A stretch of DNA of 64,000 nt from Oceaniferula marina (GTDB taxonomy: Bacteria > Verrucomicrobiota > Verrucomicrobiia > Verrucomicrobiales > Akkermansiaceae), in contig NZ_JACBAZ010000002.1 of assembly GCF_013391475.1 (NCBI RefSeq), positions 897,837-961,836 of the forward strand, read 5' to 3'. Positions 16,141-24,885 of the stretch are shown here, in pieces; the stretch's first letter is position 1; every line of letters begins with the position of its first letter. Below the pieces are notes generated by a model that saw nothing but the letters and a program-made list of their open reading frames with translations, ran no database searches and had not been told where the DNA came from. A program made the translations under genes and the position numbers.

Positions 16141-16728
16141 TTAGGGGTGGATATTCAGGCGTGTGATTTTGGTGCCTTGAATATCGATGCCCGCCATCAG
16201 TCCTGTTTGATCGAAGGCGATCATGTAGGTTCCCTTATGGATGGTGGTGGTCGATAAGGTCCCGGATCCTCCTTTATCAACAACGACAAGATTCGGGTTG
16301 GATCCGAGGTCCCAGCCGCCGCTGTGATTCAGTGCCTGTAGTGCCTGATCGTCCATCAGGAAGAGGGCATAGGAATATTTTTGAATGCCAGCTTGCAGGC
16401 CCCAGGATGCAGAGAGCGTACGGTAAAAGCCGGTGGCTTTTCCTCGTTGATAGAGCGCGCCATCACCACCAGCTCCCCCGAAGACGAACCCGGCTTTGGT
16501 AATGGATGGGAAGACCAGCACTCCCTTGGCTTTCTTGGCAAGCTGCAGGGCCTTTGGGTTGCTTTTGTAAAGTTGGTCAAGGGCTACACGGGACTGGGAG
16601 TCGATTTTCCGGGCATCGGTTTTAGATTCAATACCTTTGGTTCCGTTAGGTCCGCTAGCGCAGGATCCCGCAAAAAAGGTGATGCTGGCAAGGGCTGCAC
16701 ATGTCAGTGGTTTGATAATGTTGAACAT
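16141..16728 (-). CDS. SYLF/Ysc84-domain protein, exported
   Basis: A 195-residue protein with a signal peptide ending in FAGSCASG, perhaps a weak lipoprotein signal. The SYLF (YSC84) domain is clear: ALQLAKKAKGVLVFPSITKAGFVFGGAGGDG, then GFYRTLSASWGLQAGIQKYSYALFLMDDQAL. Eukaryotic members bind phosphoinositides; the role of bacterial exported members is not established. It is transcribed alone, convergent with the superoxide dismutase gene. Confidence 0.88.
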   Translation of the reverse strand: MFNIIKPLTCAALASITFFAGSCASGPNGTKGIESKTDARKIDSQSRVALDQLYKSNPKALQLAKKAKGVLVFPSITKAGFVFGGAGGDGALYQRGKATGFYRTLSASWGLQAGIQKYSYALFLMDDQALQALNHSGGWDLGSNPNLVVVDKGGSGTLSTTTIHKGTYMIAFDQTGLMAGIDIQGTKITRLNIHP

Positions 16729-16891
16729 AATAGTCGGTGGTTTCTATGGTTACCATAATCTGAAATGTGCCGTTAGTTTTGTCGAGAAGAAAACCAAGCC
16801 GGTGTAGATGAAGTGGAGAGCGGGGGGATTCATTCATCTGACGGTGTGGGCTTGGGTTGACAGGTGATCGGGATTTCACTATCGCTAGCCC

Positions 16892-17866
16892 ATGAGTTTG
16901 AGAACCATTGATTGTCATGTGCATCTTGTCGGGGATGGTTCGTCGGGTAGCGGGTGTTGGTTTGAATTGCCAACGTTGTGGAAGCGGTTTTTAGCGAAAC
17001 AGATGATCAAAGGCTTGGGGCTTCCCATGTCGGTTTTGGAATCGGAGATGGATGAGCGCTATGCGGAAAATCTGGTCATGCAGATTGAGCTGAGTGATTT
17101 GGATGCGGCGGTGGTGTTGGCGCAGGATCTTGCCTATGATCGAGAGGGGAGGCCGCTTGACGGGGCTCAGTTTTACATTCCGAACGAGTGGGTGGCAGCG
17201 TTGGCGAAAAAGTATCCCGAGCAGGTGATTCCAGCTTGTTCGATTCACCCTGGGCGTTCCGATGCGATGGATGAACTGGAGCGATGTATTGATGCTGGGA
17301 TGCCTGTGATGAAGTTATTACCGAATTGTTTGAATATTGATTACGATGACGACCGGTATCTACCGTTTTGGCAGAGGGTGGCGGATGCGGGGATGATTTT
17401 ATTATCCCACACGGGTGGAGAAATGACGGTGAAGGTTTACGACCCTAGTTTCGGGGATCCAAAGAAATTGGCAACAGTCTTGGATTGTGGCGTCACGGTG
17501 ATTGCCGCTCATGCGGCGGGCCGCAGTGGGCTGTTTGACCCGGACTGGACGGAGGATTTGATCGCAATGTTTGGTCGCTATCCGCATCTTTATACGGATA
17601 ACAGTGCGTTGTGTACACCCAACCGGGCGAGAACTTTGAAGCATCTTTTTTCTGAAGACGTTCAATCAAGGGTGATTCATGGCAGTGATTATCCGGTCCC
17701 GGTGTCAGGGTTTGGCCCGTGGATGGTCGGGAAGCTAGGCTGGTCTCAGTACCGTGCATTGAGCCAGGAAAAAAACATATTGCAGCACGATTTGATGCTG
17801 AAACGCGAGATGGGATTTGATGCCGGGGTCTTTACCCGGATGGATGCCTTGTTGCAGCGGGGCTGA
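16892..17866 (+). CDS. Amidohydrolase family 2 metal-dependent hydrolase
   Basis: A 324-residue TIM-barrel hydrolase of the amidohydrolase-2 (decarboxylase-like) group. The metal-binding HxH is at the N-terminus (DCHVHL, H9 and H11). Further conserved points are SIHPGR, LLSHTGGE, AAHAAGR and the closing HGSDYP, which supplies the last Asp ligand. The substrate cannot be told from sequence. No signal peptide is present. The next gene, a HAD phosphatase, lies ~115 bp downstream in the same direction. Confidence 0.85.
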   Translation: MSLRTIDCHVHLVGDGSSGSGCWFELPTLWKRFLAKQMIKGLGLPMSVLESEMDERYAENLVMQIELSDLDAAVVLAQDLAYDREGRPLDGAQFYIPNEWVAALAKKYPEQVIPACSIHPGRSDAMDELERCIDAGMPVMKLLPNCLNIDYDDDRYLPFWQRVADAGMILLSHTGGEMTVKVYDPSFGDPKKLATVLDCGVTVIAAHAAGRSGLFDPDWTEDLIAMFGRYPHLYTDNSALCTPNRARTLKHLFSEDVQSRVIHGSDYPVPVSGFGPWMVGKLGWSQYRALSQEKNILQHDLMLKREMGFDAGVFTRMDALLQRG

Positions 17867-17982
17867 GAGCTTGGAGTTGATGCCGGAGCGGGCGATGGTG
17901 CCGGCCAACGGAGGCTGTCGGAGATGGATGTCATTTTCCATTCGCAGAATCTTCGAACGCGTCGATATTCATGCAAGCAAAC

Positions 17983-18612
17983 ATGAAACACAACGCTCTG
18001 ATTTTTGATTTTGATGGCACTATCGCAGATACGCTAATGGAAGGTGTCGGTATCTACAACACGATGGCGGAAGAATATGGCTTGTTAAAAGTCGAGCCCG
18101 CAGATTTGCCCGAACTCAGGAACTTGAGTGCTGCTGGCTTGTTTCGTCATTTGGGCATTTCAGCCCATCGCGTGCCCAAGTTGTTATACCGTGGGACGCG
18201 GATGTTGCGTGGGCGGATTGCCAACCTTCCCTTGATCCAAGGGATGGCGGAAACGTTACCGAAGTTGCGGAGTCGGGTGAGTCATTTTGGAATTCTGACA
18301 TCCAACTCAGTCGATAATGTCGGCTTGTTTTTGCAGTCCCATCGTCTCGACCCCTTGTTCACCTTTGTTTCTTCGACGTCCAAACTGAGTGGTAAGTCCA
18401 AGCATTTGAAGAGCATCCGGAAATCCTATAACATGGATCGATCCAAGATGTTGTATATCGGGGATGAGATCCGGGACATCCGAGCCGCAAAAAAAGCCGG
18501 AGTGGCAGTGGCTGCGGTAGCCTGGGGTTTTAACAGCAAACCAGCACTGGAGGCTGAGCAGCCGGATTATTTATTAAGCCACCCTGACGAGTTGGATCTG
18601 TTATTGGGTTAA
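17983..18612 (+). CDS. HAD-superfamily hydrolase, phosphoglycolate phosphatase-like
   Basis: A 209-residue HAD hydrolase. Motif I is FDFDGTIADT with the nucleophilic Asp, motif II is GILTSNS, and motif III/IV is KMLYIGDEIRDIRAAKKAG. A helical cap sits between motifs I and II, as in phosphoglycolate phosphatase and related enzymes. The start is uncertain: an ATG at 17971 would add four residues. The substrate is probably a small phosphorylated metabolite. It is convergent with the NusG-like gene, 10 bp away. Confidence 0.88.
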   Translation: MKHNALIFDFDGTIADTLMEGVGIYNTMAEEYGLLKVEPADLPELRNLSAAGLFRHLGISAHRVPKLLYRGTRMLRGRIANLPLIQGMAETLPKLRSRVSHFGILTSNSVDNVGLFLQSHRLDPLFTFVSSTSKLSGKSKHLKSIRKSYNMDRSKMLYIGDEIRDIRAAKKAGVAVAAVAWGFNSKPALEAEQPDYLLSHPDELDLLLG

Positions 18613-18622
18613 GATCTTTTCC

Positions 18623-19192
18623 TTACTCGGGTTTTTCCGGTATGGGTTTGTTAGGAAGCAGCAGCGAAAAGAGGTCGGCATCGACGACTTGTTCGTTCCC
18701 GAGGAAGTCAATCAGCAGTTTGACCCGTTCGTGTGCGGGTCGGATTTCCACTACTTTTCCAGACATGCCTTGCAGGGCACCGTGGGCGATTTCGACTTCG
18801 TCACCGGTCTGGATGATGGGTTGCAGGGTGAGCATGCCTTCTTCTTCGGATTCACACTCGCTGATGTATTGGTGGAGTTCGTCGATGAAGGTGTCCGAAA
18901 TGGCTGGGACTTCGTTGCCAAATCTGAGCAGGCACATCACTCCTTGGGTATGGATGACCGCGCGCTCGAACTCCTTGCGGATGAATTTGGCAAAGATGTA
19001 GCCCGGGAACATGGCTTCAACCCACCAGACTTTACCTCTTCGAGTGGCTTTTTTATAGCGGAGTCGGGGACAAAAGGTTTCGACGCCTTCGAGTTGGTTC
19101 AGGGCTTTGGAGGCAAGGTGTTCACGCTTGCTCTGGGTTCGGACACAGTACCACAGCGGGGAGTCTTCCTCGTTGGAATTGGATTCATCCAT
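18623..19192 (-). CDS. NusG-like transcription elongation/antitermination factor (RfaH/UpxY type)
   Basis: A 189-residue protein with an NGN domain (WYCVRTQSKREHLASKAL, VEAMFPGYIFAKF) and a C-terminal KOW domain (TGDEVEIAHGALQGMSGKVVEI). The FCPRLRYKKATRRGKVWW segment fits specialised NusG paralogues such as RfaH, which act on particular long operons. The general nusG normally sits beside ribosomal protein genes, which are absent here. No polysaccharide operon is adjacent, so the target operon is elsewhere. It lies 59 bp downstream of the GbsR-type regulator and may share its promoter. Confidence 0.87.
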   Translation of the reverse strand: MDESNSNEEDSPLWYCVRTQSKREHLASKALNQLEGVETFCPRLRYKKATRRGKVWWVEAMFPGYIFAKFIRKEFERAVIHTQGVMCLLRFGNEVPAISDTFIDELHQYISECESEEEGMLTLQPIIQTGDEVEIAHGALQGMSGKVVEIRPAHERVKLLIDFLGNEQVVDADLFSLLLPNKPIPEKPE

Positions 19193-19251
19193 GCGAAAAG
19201 GAAAGGGAGTCTAAAAGTTGGTTAGGGTCTGTGTTGCCAGTGAAGTTTAGC

Positions 19252-19752
19252 TTATTTGCCAAGAAACTTCTGCAGGAGTGGAAGGACAAGATTGGCTTTT
19301 TTTGACCAACGTTCAAGCCTAACCACTCGCTCATCGTAAAATTCCCGGAGTTCGGGGTCGTCGATGGCCTCGACTTCCATTTCCAGTGTTTTGAGTTTTT
19401 CTTTTCCGCTTTTCAAATGGGGGCGGATCTCCTCGCGCAGGAAACCACCGACGATTTTTTTCAGCTCGACGTCTGCTTCGTAGTAGGTTTTCCGATCATC
19501 CGGCGTGGAGACTTCCCTTACGGCACCCAGCGTCCGGAGCATCCGCAATCCCTGACTGGTCGACCCTTTGCTGATGCCAATTCTGTCGATGATATCGAAC
19601 ATGGTCATGGGCTGCCGTGCGCAGTAGAGCACACCATAAATTTCCCCCACGGATTTCGGTAGCCCCAGCATTTTTACCCCATCCTGGAAAAAGGAAATCA
19701 GACGGGTGTCGATCGATAAGGTGTCTGGAGGTGGGCAGTCTTGGGTGCTCAT
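19252..19752 (-). CDS. GbsR/MarR-type winged-helix transcriptional regulator
   Basis: A 166-residue DNA-binding protein of the GbsR branch of MarR-like regulators. A winged helix occupies ~25-95 (SVGEIYGVLYCARQPMTMFDII, GISKGSTSQGLRMLRTLGAVREV), followed by a helical, charged C-terminus that probably dimerises. GbsR proteins control choline/glycine-betaine genes in Bacillus, but relatives control varied stress or transport genes. A perfect palindrome starts 28 bp upstream of the ATG, which fits autoregulation. Confidence 0.85.
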   Translation of the reverse strand: MSTQDCPPPDTLSIDTRLISFFQDGVKMLGLPKSVGEIYGVLYCARQPMTMFDIIDRIGISKGSTSQGLRMLRTLGAVREVSTPDDRKTYYEADVELKKIVGGFLREEIRPHLKSGKEKLKTLEMEVEAIDDPELREFYDERVVRLERWSKKANLVLPLLQKFLGK

Positions 19753-19779
19753 GCCGTGAGTATAGCGGGCTTGGTATCA

Positions 19780-19801
19780 TTGTTCAATTTTTTTTGAACA
19801 A
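19780..19801. promoter_or_regulatory. Palindrome upstream of the GbsR-type gene, likely operator
   Basis: TTGTTCAA and TTGAACAA are exact inverted repeats separated by TTTTTT, 28 bp upstream of the regulator's start. The spacing and position match a site for a dimeric winged-helix repressor controlling its own gene. Confidence 0.65.
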
Positions 19802-19937
19802 GTTGTGTTTGTTGCCCCCTGCTTGCTACCGGTGTCGTTTGAGCTGGTGAAAAAAATCAATTGTAGGATTGCCAGTGGTGATTATTTGGCTAGATTTACA
19901 CATTGTAACTATTCACATTATCAAAATACATTAACGA

Positions 19938-20012
19938 ATGAAAACCGCACTTCAACTTGCTTTGCTCGCCTCGATCGCTCTCTTGACTGCTTCATGCTGC
20001 TGCATGTTCTGA
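19938..20012 (+). CDS. Tiny Cys-rich lipoprotein-like peptide, 24 residues
   Basis: The ATG at 19938 opens a 24-codon frame. The peptide has a Lys-containing N-terminus, a hydrophobic core (LQLALLASIALLTA), then SCCCMF and a stop codon. It looks like an entericidin-type small lipoprotein, with Cys following the hydrophobic stretch, though the lipobox is not canonical because Leu is one position too far away. The upstream DNA is AT-rich and contains a small TTACA-CAT-TGTAA palindrome (19896-19908). It precedes the MarC gene by ~90 bp. It is too short for certainty. Confidence 0.45.
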   Translation: MKTALQLALLASIALLTASCCCMF

Positions 20013-20099
20013 TGATAAGCGGTCTTTATGACCGGGGAGGTTTTGGCTGACAAATCCGGCAATGCTTGTACACTGCCTATTTGTCAGACTTTTAATTAT

Positions 20100-20717
20100 A
20101 TGCAAACTCCCCATGAAATGTTGGCAACCTTTGTGTTGCTATGGGCTGTCATTGATCCGGTAGGAACAGTGCCTGTGTTTATATCGGCCAGTCAGGGGCA
20201 TTCGGCCGCTGAAAAAAGGAAAATTGCCAAGATTGCGGCCTTGTCGGCAGCTGGCATTTTGCTGTTTTTTGTGGTGATTGGCGAGGTGATGTTGCTTGCG
20301 ATGGGGGTTCCCTTGTTGGCTTTCCAGATTGCCGGCGGCTTGATTCTGTTTCTCTTTGCGCTGACGATGATCTTTGGTGAGAGCAAGCCGGAGGGAGAAG
20401 TCAAGGCGATCGGTAAATTGCAAGATACGGCGGTGTTTCCGCTGGCGACGCCTTCAATTGCTTCGCCTGGAGCGATGATGGCTGTCGTGTTGATGACCGA
20501 GAACGGAAGTCACTCTTTGTTGCACCAATTGACGACAGTGATTTTGATGTTTGTGGTGATTGGCGTGGCCTACCTTCTGATGCGTTTTGCTGGAGAAATC
20601 TCCCGGATTATCGGCTCGGGAGGTGCCAGCATCGTGAGTCGGGTGATGGGGATGATTCTGGCTTCGATTGCTGCGACCAATGTGCTTGAGGGCATCAAGG
20701 AGTACTACCATTATTAA
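20100..20717 (+). CDS. MarC family integral membrane protein
   Basis: A 205-residue protein with six hydrophobic segments and the MarC signature: LLWAVIDPVGTVPVF near the N-terminus, AGGLILFLFALTMIFGE in the middle, then FPLATPSIASPGAMMAVVLM. MarC proteins are inner-membrane proteins once thought to export drugs; their role is still unclear. The ATG at 20100 places the first helix correctly, while an earlier start at 20028 adds a non-hydrophobic extension that looks like leader sequence. Confidence 0.9.
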   Translation: MQTPHEMLATFVLLWAVIDPVGTVPVFISASQGHSAAEKRKIAKIAALSAAGILLFFVVIGEVMLLAMGVPLLAFQIAGGLILFLFALTMIFGESKPEGEVKAIGKLQDTAVFPLATPSIASPGAMMAVVLMTENGSHSLLHQLTTVILMFVVIGVAYLLMRFAGEISRIIGSGGASIVSRVMGMILASIAATNVLEGIKEYYHY

Positions 20718-20812
20718 AATTTACGCCTGAGGGCTCCCTTTAGTTGGTTTTGCATAAAAACCAGAGTTTGATGCTTGCGTGGGATTTTGATATCGTTAGG
20801 ATCCGCCGTGAA

Positions 20813-23812
20813 ATGCGTTCCGGAATCGTTTGGTCCTTCCTGTTAGTTCAGACCTCTTCATGGATGGTGACAGCCCAGGAGGCTGTGCCAGCAAGGTCTG
20901 CTGGATCCCATTCGGAAGTGTCGGAGCCTCATCGCGAGCCCGCCTCAGGTGAGAAGGCTTCAGCTCGATCCAATTCTGCGGTTGTTGTGGATTATGGTCC
21001 GGCGTTTGAGCGTTTGATCAAGTTGGGGCTGCCAGACGCCAAAGGGGCGAAGTATGTCAAGTTGACTTTGCATGGTGAGGCCGGGCAAGAGGCGCAGATG
21101 ATGCAGTATCAATCCGGTATGGGAGGACGGGCGAAAACCGGAGCGAAAGGGGATGCTTGGTTATTGCCGTCCGCCAAAGGTGATGATGGTTTGGCTCAAT
21201 TGATTCACGCGGGTTATGGAACCGTCAAGGTGAAGAAAAAGCAAAAACGTGGGGGGCTGATGCGTTTGTTGGTGGGACCTGAAAAAGCCACGAAAGCAGG
21301 GGGGATTGCCGGTGATTGGACCGAGCAGGATGTGGCTGCTGATGCCAAGAAGATCATTGAGGCGATTGAGAGCCAGAGGGGGGAAAACAAGATGTTGGAC
21401 CCTGACCGTTGGGAGTATTCCAGTGATGGTGCGCTTTGGTGTTCCGGGGTTTTGGTGCAGGCCTGCCATATGTATCGTGCCGGCCATACGAAGGAAGCCA
21501 ATCAGATTGTAGCGAAGTTGATGGAGTTGGCTCCCAAGCCGGTCCTGGTGATCGATTACGTGGTTAACTCGTTGGCAACACGATCATACAAGGCATTGGC
21601 CGAGGAGTTTTTTAAAACCAAAGACTGGGTGGCTTACCGTGATGGGGCAAAGGAGATGCTGCAATCCTTTACCCGAGGCTGGAAGGCCAAAGAGGGGGTG
21701 GAAATGTTGGTCGAGCAGTTGGATCGGCGGATCAAGGGCGAGAAACCAAAGATCAAAGCGCTTAAAGGTGTTACGCTCAAGCCTCAGGCCATTGCGGTTC
21801 TGGACGGATTGCTGCAACGAGAGGATGAAATTGTGGTCGATGGCCCGATGATGTGGGTGTTTGGATCGGCCACCTTGAAGCAATGTGCGAGAGATCCCAA
21901 TGTGGGGTATTATCTTCAACCATCGAAGCAGAAGTGGATCAATGAGCTGATTGAGATGGGACCTGATGCGGTGATTGCTTTGGCGTCTGCTGCGACAGAT
22001 CACTCGCTGATGGCATCCCAACTCGGATCGGGTAATGACAGGTATTCCGACTACGAGCGTATGCGCTATTCCATGATGGGATCCTCCGATGGCGGCGCGG
22101 CTACAGCCCAGTACAATACCTTGTTGCGCCCCTGCAGTCGCGGTGAAATCGCGAGGAAGCTTTTAGTGAAAACCTTGCCCGACAGCGGCAATGACTTGTC
22201 GTCCAGCACTGCGGAAGAATTGCAATCGATCGCCTATCAATGGTGGTTGAAGCACCGGTCGGCATCCGAGGCTCAACTTGCGAAGCATTTTCTTGAGGAG
22301 GGATCCAGTAATCAAAGACGGATCGCCGTGGTGATTCTCATCAAATCCGGTGAGCCAAGTTCTTTCAAGCTGGTGGAAGAGTATATCCTTGGCTCTGAGG
22401 AAATGGATGACCAACTCGGGAATGCCACGCTGTATTTGAAAGCTCGGCGTGGGAAAGCACGCAAGTTTTATGATCAGTTTGCCAAGGCGCTTAAAGAGGA
22501 GGCGGATGGCCAGGATGAGGACTATCTGAGTTGGGAAATTCGTCAGGCTGGCGGAGTGGACAAGTATCTCAAAAAGCTGGAGGTCTATGTCAATGATGTT
22601 TCGGCTGAGAAGATTTTGGCAGACATGCGTTCTGGGAAGCTGCAGGGGAAGGAGGGCGTCGAAATGCTGAAAGCGGCTGAGACTGAGGGTGATTTACTGA
22701 AGCATTTACCAGCACTCGTGAGCATTGCCCGGAAGCAGAAGGAAGTTGAGCAGCAGGTGGAACTCATCGAGCAAGTGAACAACCATTTGAGTGCCCTTTA
22801 TCGAGAGAAAGGCAGTGGGGAAGCCGTTGATCAAGCCAACGCCTATCAAACGTCGATCTTTGCCATGCTGGAACAATCAAAAGATGACTGGCAGTGGTTT
22901 CTGCAGCAGACTGAGCCGGTTTCAGGAGAGCAAAGGGCTGAGCTGTTGAATGGAGCACCGAGTGTGGCTGCCTACATGGCCTGGCAAATGGAGTTCCTGT
23001 ATTTTCCGCAGCATCAGCGGGTGATGTATGCCTTGAATCGGGTCATTGAGGCTGACGAGTTGTGGGCCTTTGGATTGAAGCGTGCACAGGCCGTACTGGA
23101 CGAAGGGGCAAGTGCTTATTTCCCGGATGTAGAATCGGTGAAAGAAAGCCGTAGAGCTCAAATCCGCAAGGAACTGAAATCTTTAAGTGCAGATGAAATT
23201 CTACCCTATCAGGAAAAACTGAGTATGGATGAAAAGCTTGCTTGGGGTGATATCCTGACTGGTTTCGGAGAAAACCTTCCGTCCGGGATTGTCGAATTAC
23301 GCAAGCGGGTGATCAAGGTGAATTGGCCGGATGTAAAGGAACAGGATCAGGAGATGAAAAAATCTCTGGAATCTTTATGTGCTGGCAAAGAGGTGAATGA
23401 AGCAATGTTGGATGGCATACTGAAGTTGACTTTGGATCACGCCGCGACGCATTACCTCCATGCTGTCTTTATTCAGAGCGCGGGGGAGAATGGTTTTGGC
23501 TTCAAGGTGCAGGTTGGCAAAGGGGATTGGTCTCAGCAAATGAAGGACATTGCTTTTGATGATTTGGGAGAGGATTTGCAGGCTGGAAAACTTAAAAAGG
23601 TGGCGGTTATGTTTACTTACGGTGACGGGGAGACCTCCATGGCGCATTTGCGCGAAACCGATGTGAAAGAGGATGAGGCAGCGCGTAAAAAAATGAAGGA
23701 TGAGTTTCTGAAAAAATCAGCCCAAGGAGAAGCCGCCTATCTCGTTTATATATCTGAGACATCCGAGTCATACGTCAAGCGCATGTCCGAAGAAGAGGAA
23801 GATGATTTTTAA
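20813..23812 (+). CDS. Large exported protein heading the MoxR operon, function unknown
   Basis: A 999-residue protein with a signal peptide (MRSGIVWSFLLVQTSSWMVTAQEA). I do not recognise the family. It is largely helical and highly charged, with several segments that could be TPR- or HEAT-like helical repeats (RAGHTKEANQIVAKLMELAP, LEEGSSNQRRIAVVILIKSGEP). It ends in an acidic tail (EEEEDDF). It lies 42 bp upstream of moxR, in line with six further cluster genes, so it is likely a periplasmic client or scaffold of that system. The start at 20813 was chosen because it opens the signal peptide; the frame extends further upstream. Confidence 0.75.
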   Translation: MRSGIVWSFLLVQTSSWMVTAQEAVPARSAGSHSEVSEPHREPASGEKASARSNSAVVVDYGPAFERLIKLGLPDAKGAKYVKLTLHGEAGQEAQMMQYQSGMGGRAKTGAKGDAWLLPSAKGDDGLAQLIHAGYGTVKVKKKQKRGGLMRLLVGPEKATKAGGIAGDWTEQDVAADAKKIIEAIESQRGENKMLDPDRWEYSSDGALWCSGVLVQACHMYRAGHTKEANQIVAKLMELAPKPVLVIDYVVNSLATRSYKALAEEFFKTKDWVAYRDGAKEMLQSFTRGWKAKEGVEMLVEQLDRRIKGEKPKIKALKGVTLKPQAIAVLDGLLQREDEIVVDGPMMWVFGSATLKQCARDPNVGYYLQPSKQKWINELIEMGPDAVIALASAATDHSLMASQLGSGNDRYSDYERMRYSMMGSSDGGAATAQYNTLLRPCSRGEIARKLLVKTLPDSGNDLSSSTAEELQSIAYQWWLKHRSASEAQLAKHFLEEGSSNQRRIAVVILIKSGEPSSFKLVEEYILGSEEMDDQLGNATLYLKARRGKARKFYDQFAKALKEEADGQDEDYLSWEIRQAGGVDKYLKKLEVYVNDVSAEKILADMRSGKLQGKEGVEMLKAAETEGDLLKHLPALVSIARKQKEVEQQVELIEQVNNHLSALYREKGSGEAVDQANAYQTSIFAMLEQSKDDWQWFLQQTEPVSGEQRAELLNGAPSVAAYMAWQMEFLYFPQHQRVMYALNRVIEADELWAFGLKRAQAVLDEGASAYFPDVESVKESRRAQIRKELKSLSADEILPYQEKLSMDEKLAWGDILTGFGENLPSGIVELRKRVIKVNWPDVKEQDQEMKKSLESLCAGKEVNEAMLDGILKLTLDHAATHYLHAVFIQSAGENGFGFKVQVGKGDWSQQMKDIAFDDLGEDLQAGKLKKVAVMFTYGDGETSMAHLRETDVKEDEAARKKMKDEFLKKSAQGEAAYLVYISETSESYVKRMSEEEEDDF

Positions 23813-23854
23813 ATCCATCACAAAGCACCAACTACTAAGTCGAAATCAACAATC

Positions 23855-24838
23855 ATGAGTGAAAGCAATGAACCCGCCGCCGAGTGGGAAAAAATCCAGG
23901 AATCCGTAGCCGAAATCCGGCGTCAGACGGCCCGTGTCATCGTCGGCCAGGAGGCCGTGGTTGAGGAGATGTTAGTCTCATTGTTATGCCGTGGGCATTG
24001 TCTGTTGACCGGGGTGCCCGGTCTGGCCAAAACCTTGCTGGTGTCGACCTTGGGCCAAATCCTCGGTTTGAAATTCAATCGGATTCAGTTCACCCCGGAT
24101 TTGATGCCCACCGATATTGTGGGGTCTGAAATCCTACAGACCGGCGACGCTGGAGGCCGCGAGTTTGAATTTGTGCATGGCCCGATTTTTGCCAACCTCA
24201 TCCTTGCGGATGAGATTAACCGGACCCCGCCCAAAACTCAGGCCGCTTTGTTGGAGGCAATGCAGGAAAAGCAGGTGACCGTCATGGGCCAGAGCCGCCA
24301 GTTGGATGAACCCTTTATTGTGTTTGCTACTCAGAACCCGATCGAACACGAAGGAACGTATCCTCTTCCGGAAGCGCAGCTTGACCGCTTTTTCTTCAAT
24401 GTGATGATCGACTATCCATCGATCCAGGATGAAGAGGAAATCATCCACCGGACAACTGGTCGGGTGGCGGATCAGGCGGAAACCATTCTCGATGCCGAGG
24501 GTGTGTTAGCTCTGCAGGATGCAACCCACGATGTGCCACTGCCAGACAACGTCGTGAAGTACATTTTGAAAGTGGTTCATCGTTCGCGACCCCATACGGA
24601 TGCTGCGACCGATTTTATTAATAACTATGTGGATTACGGTGCGGGGCCACGGGCATCGCAGTGTCTTGCCCGGGCATCTCGAGCTTTGGCCTTGTTGCGT
24701 GGTCGCAGTGCGGCATCGATTGAAGAGGTCAAGGATGTGGCCTTGCCGGTTCTGCGGCATCGCGTCATCCCTAACTACAATGCAACAGGTGAAGGGATCA
24801 GTGTGGAAGATGTCATTGGCAAGCTGCTCGCAGATTAG
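23855..24838 (+). CDS. moxR: MoxR family AAA+ ATPase
   Basis: A 327-residue MoxR ATPase with the family's typical Walker A GVPGLAKT at 53-60, Walker B LILADEINRTPPKTQAALLEAMQE, sensor region FATQNPIEHEGTYPLPEAQLDRFFF, and C-terminal DYGAGPRASQCL block. MoxR proteins act as chaperones that assemble or activate VWA-domain partners, and here those partners follow directly in the operon. It differs from the orphan MoxR at 1.4 kb, which has GAPGVGKT. Confidence 0.95.
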   Translation: MSESNEPAAEWEKIQESVAEIRRQTARVIVGQEAVVEEMLVSLLCRGHCLLTGVPGLAKTLLVSTLGQILGLKFNRIQFTPDLMPTDIVGSEILQTGDAGGREFEFVHGPIFANLILADEINRTPPKTQAALLEAMQEKQVTVMGQSRQLDEPFIVFATQNPIEHEGTYPLPEAQLDRFFFNVMIDYPSIQDEEEIIHRTTGRVADQAETILDAEGVLALQDATHDVPLPDNVVKYILKVVHRSRPHTDAATDFINNYVDYGAGPRASQCLARASRALALLRGRSAASIEEVKDVALPVLRHRVIPNYNATGEGISVEDVIGKLLAD

Positions 24839-24885
24839 ACGGCTGTCAGCCATCACGCGTCATTAGCCACTTATTATTCTCTAAC

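Noticed and set aside
18623-19192. General NusG
   Set aside because: No secE or ribosomal protein genes are adjacent, and the sequence layout fits specialised paralogues.
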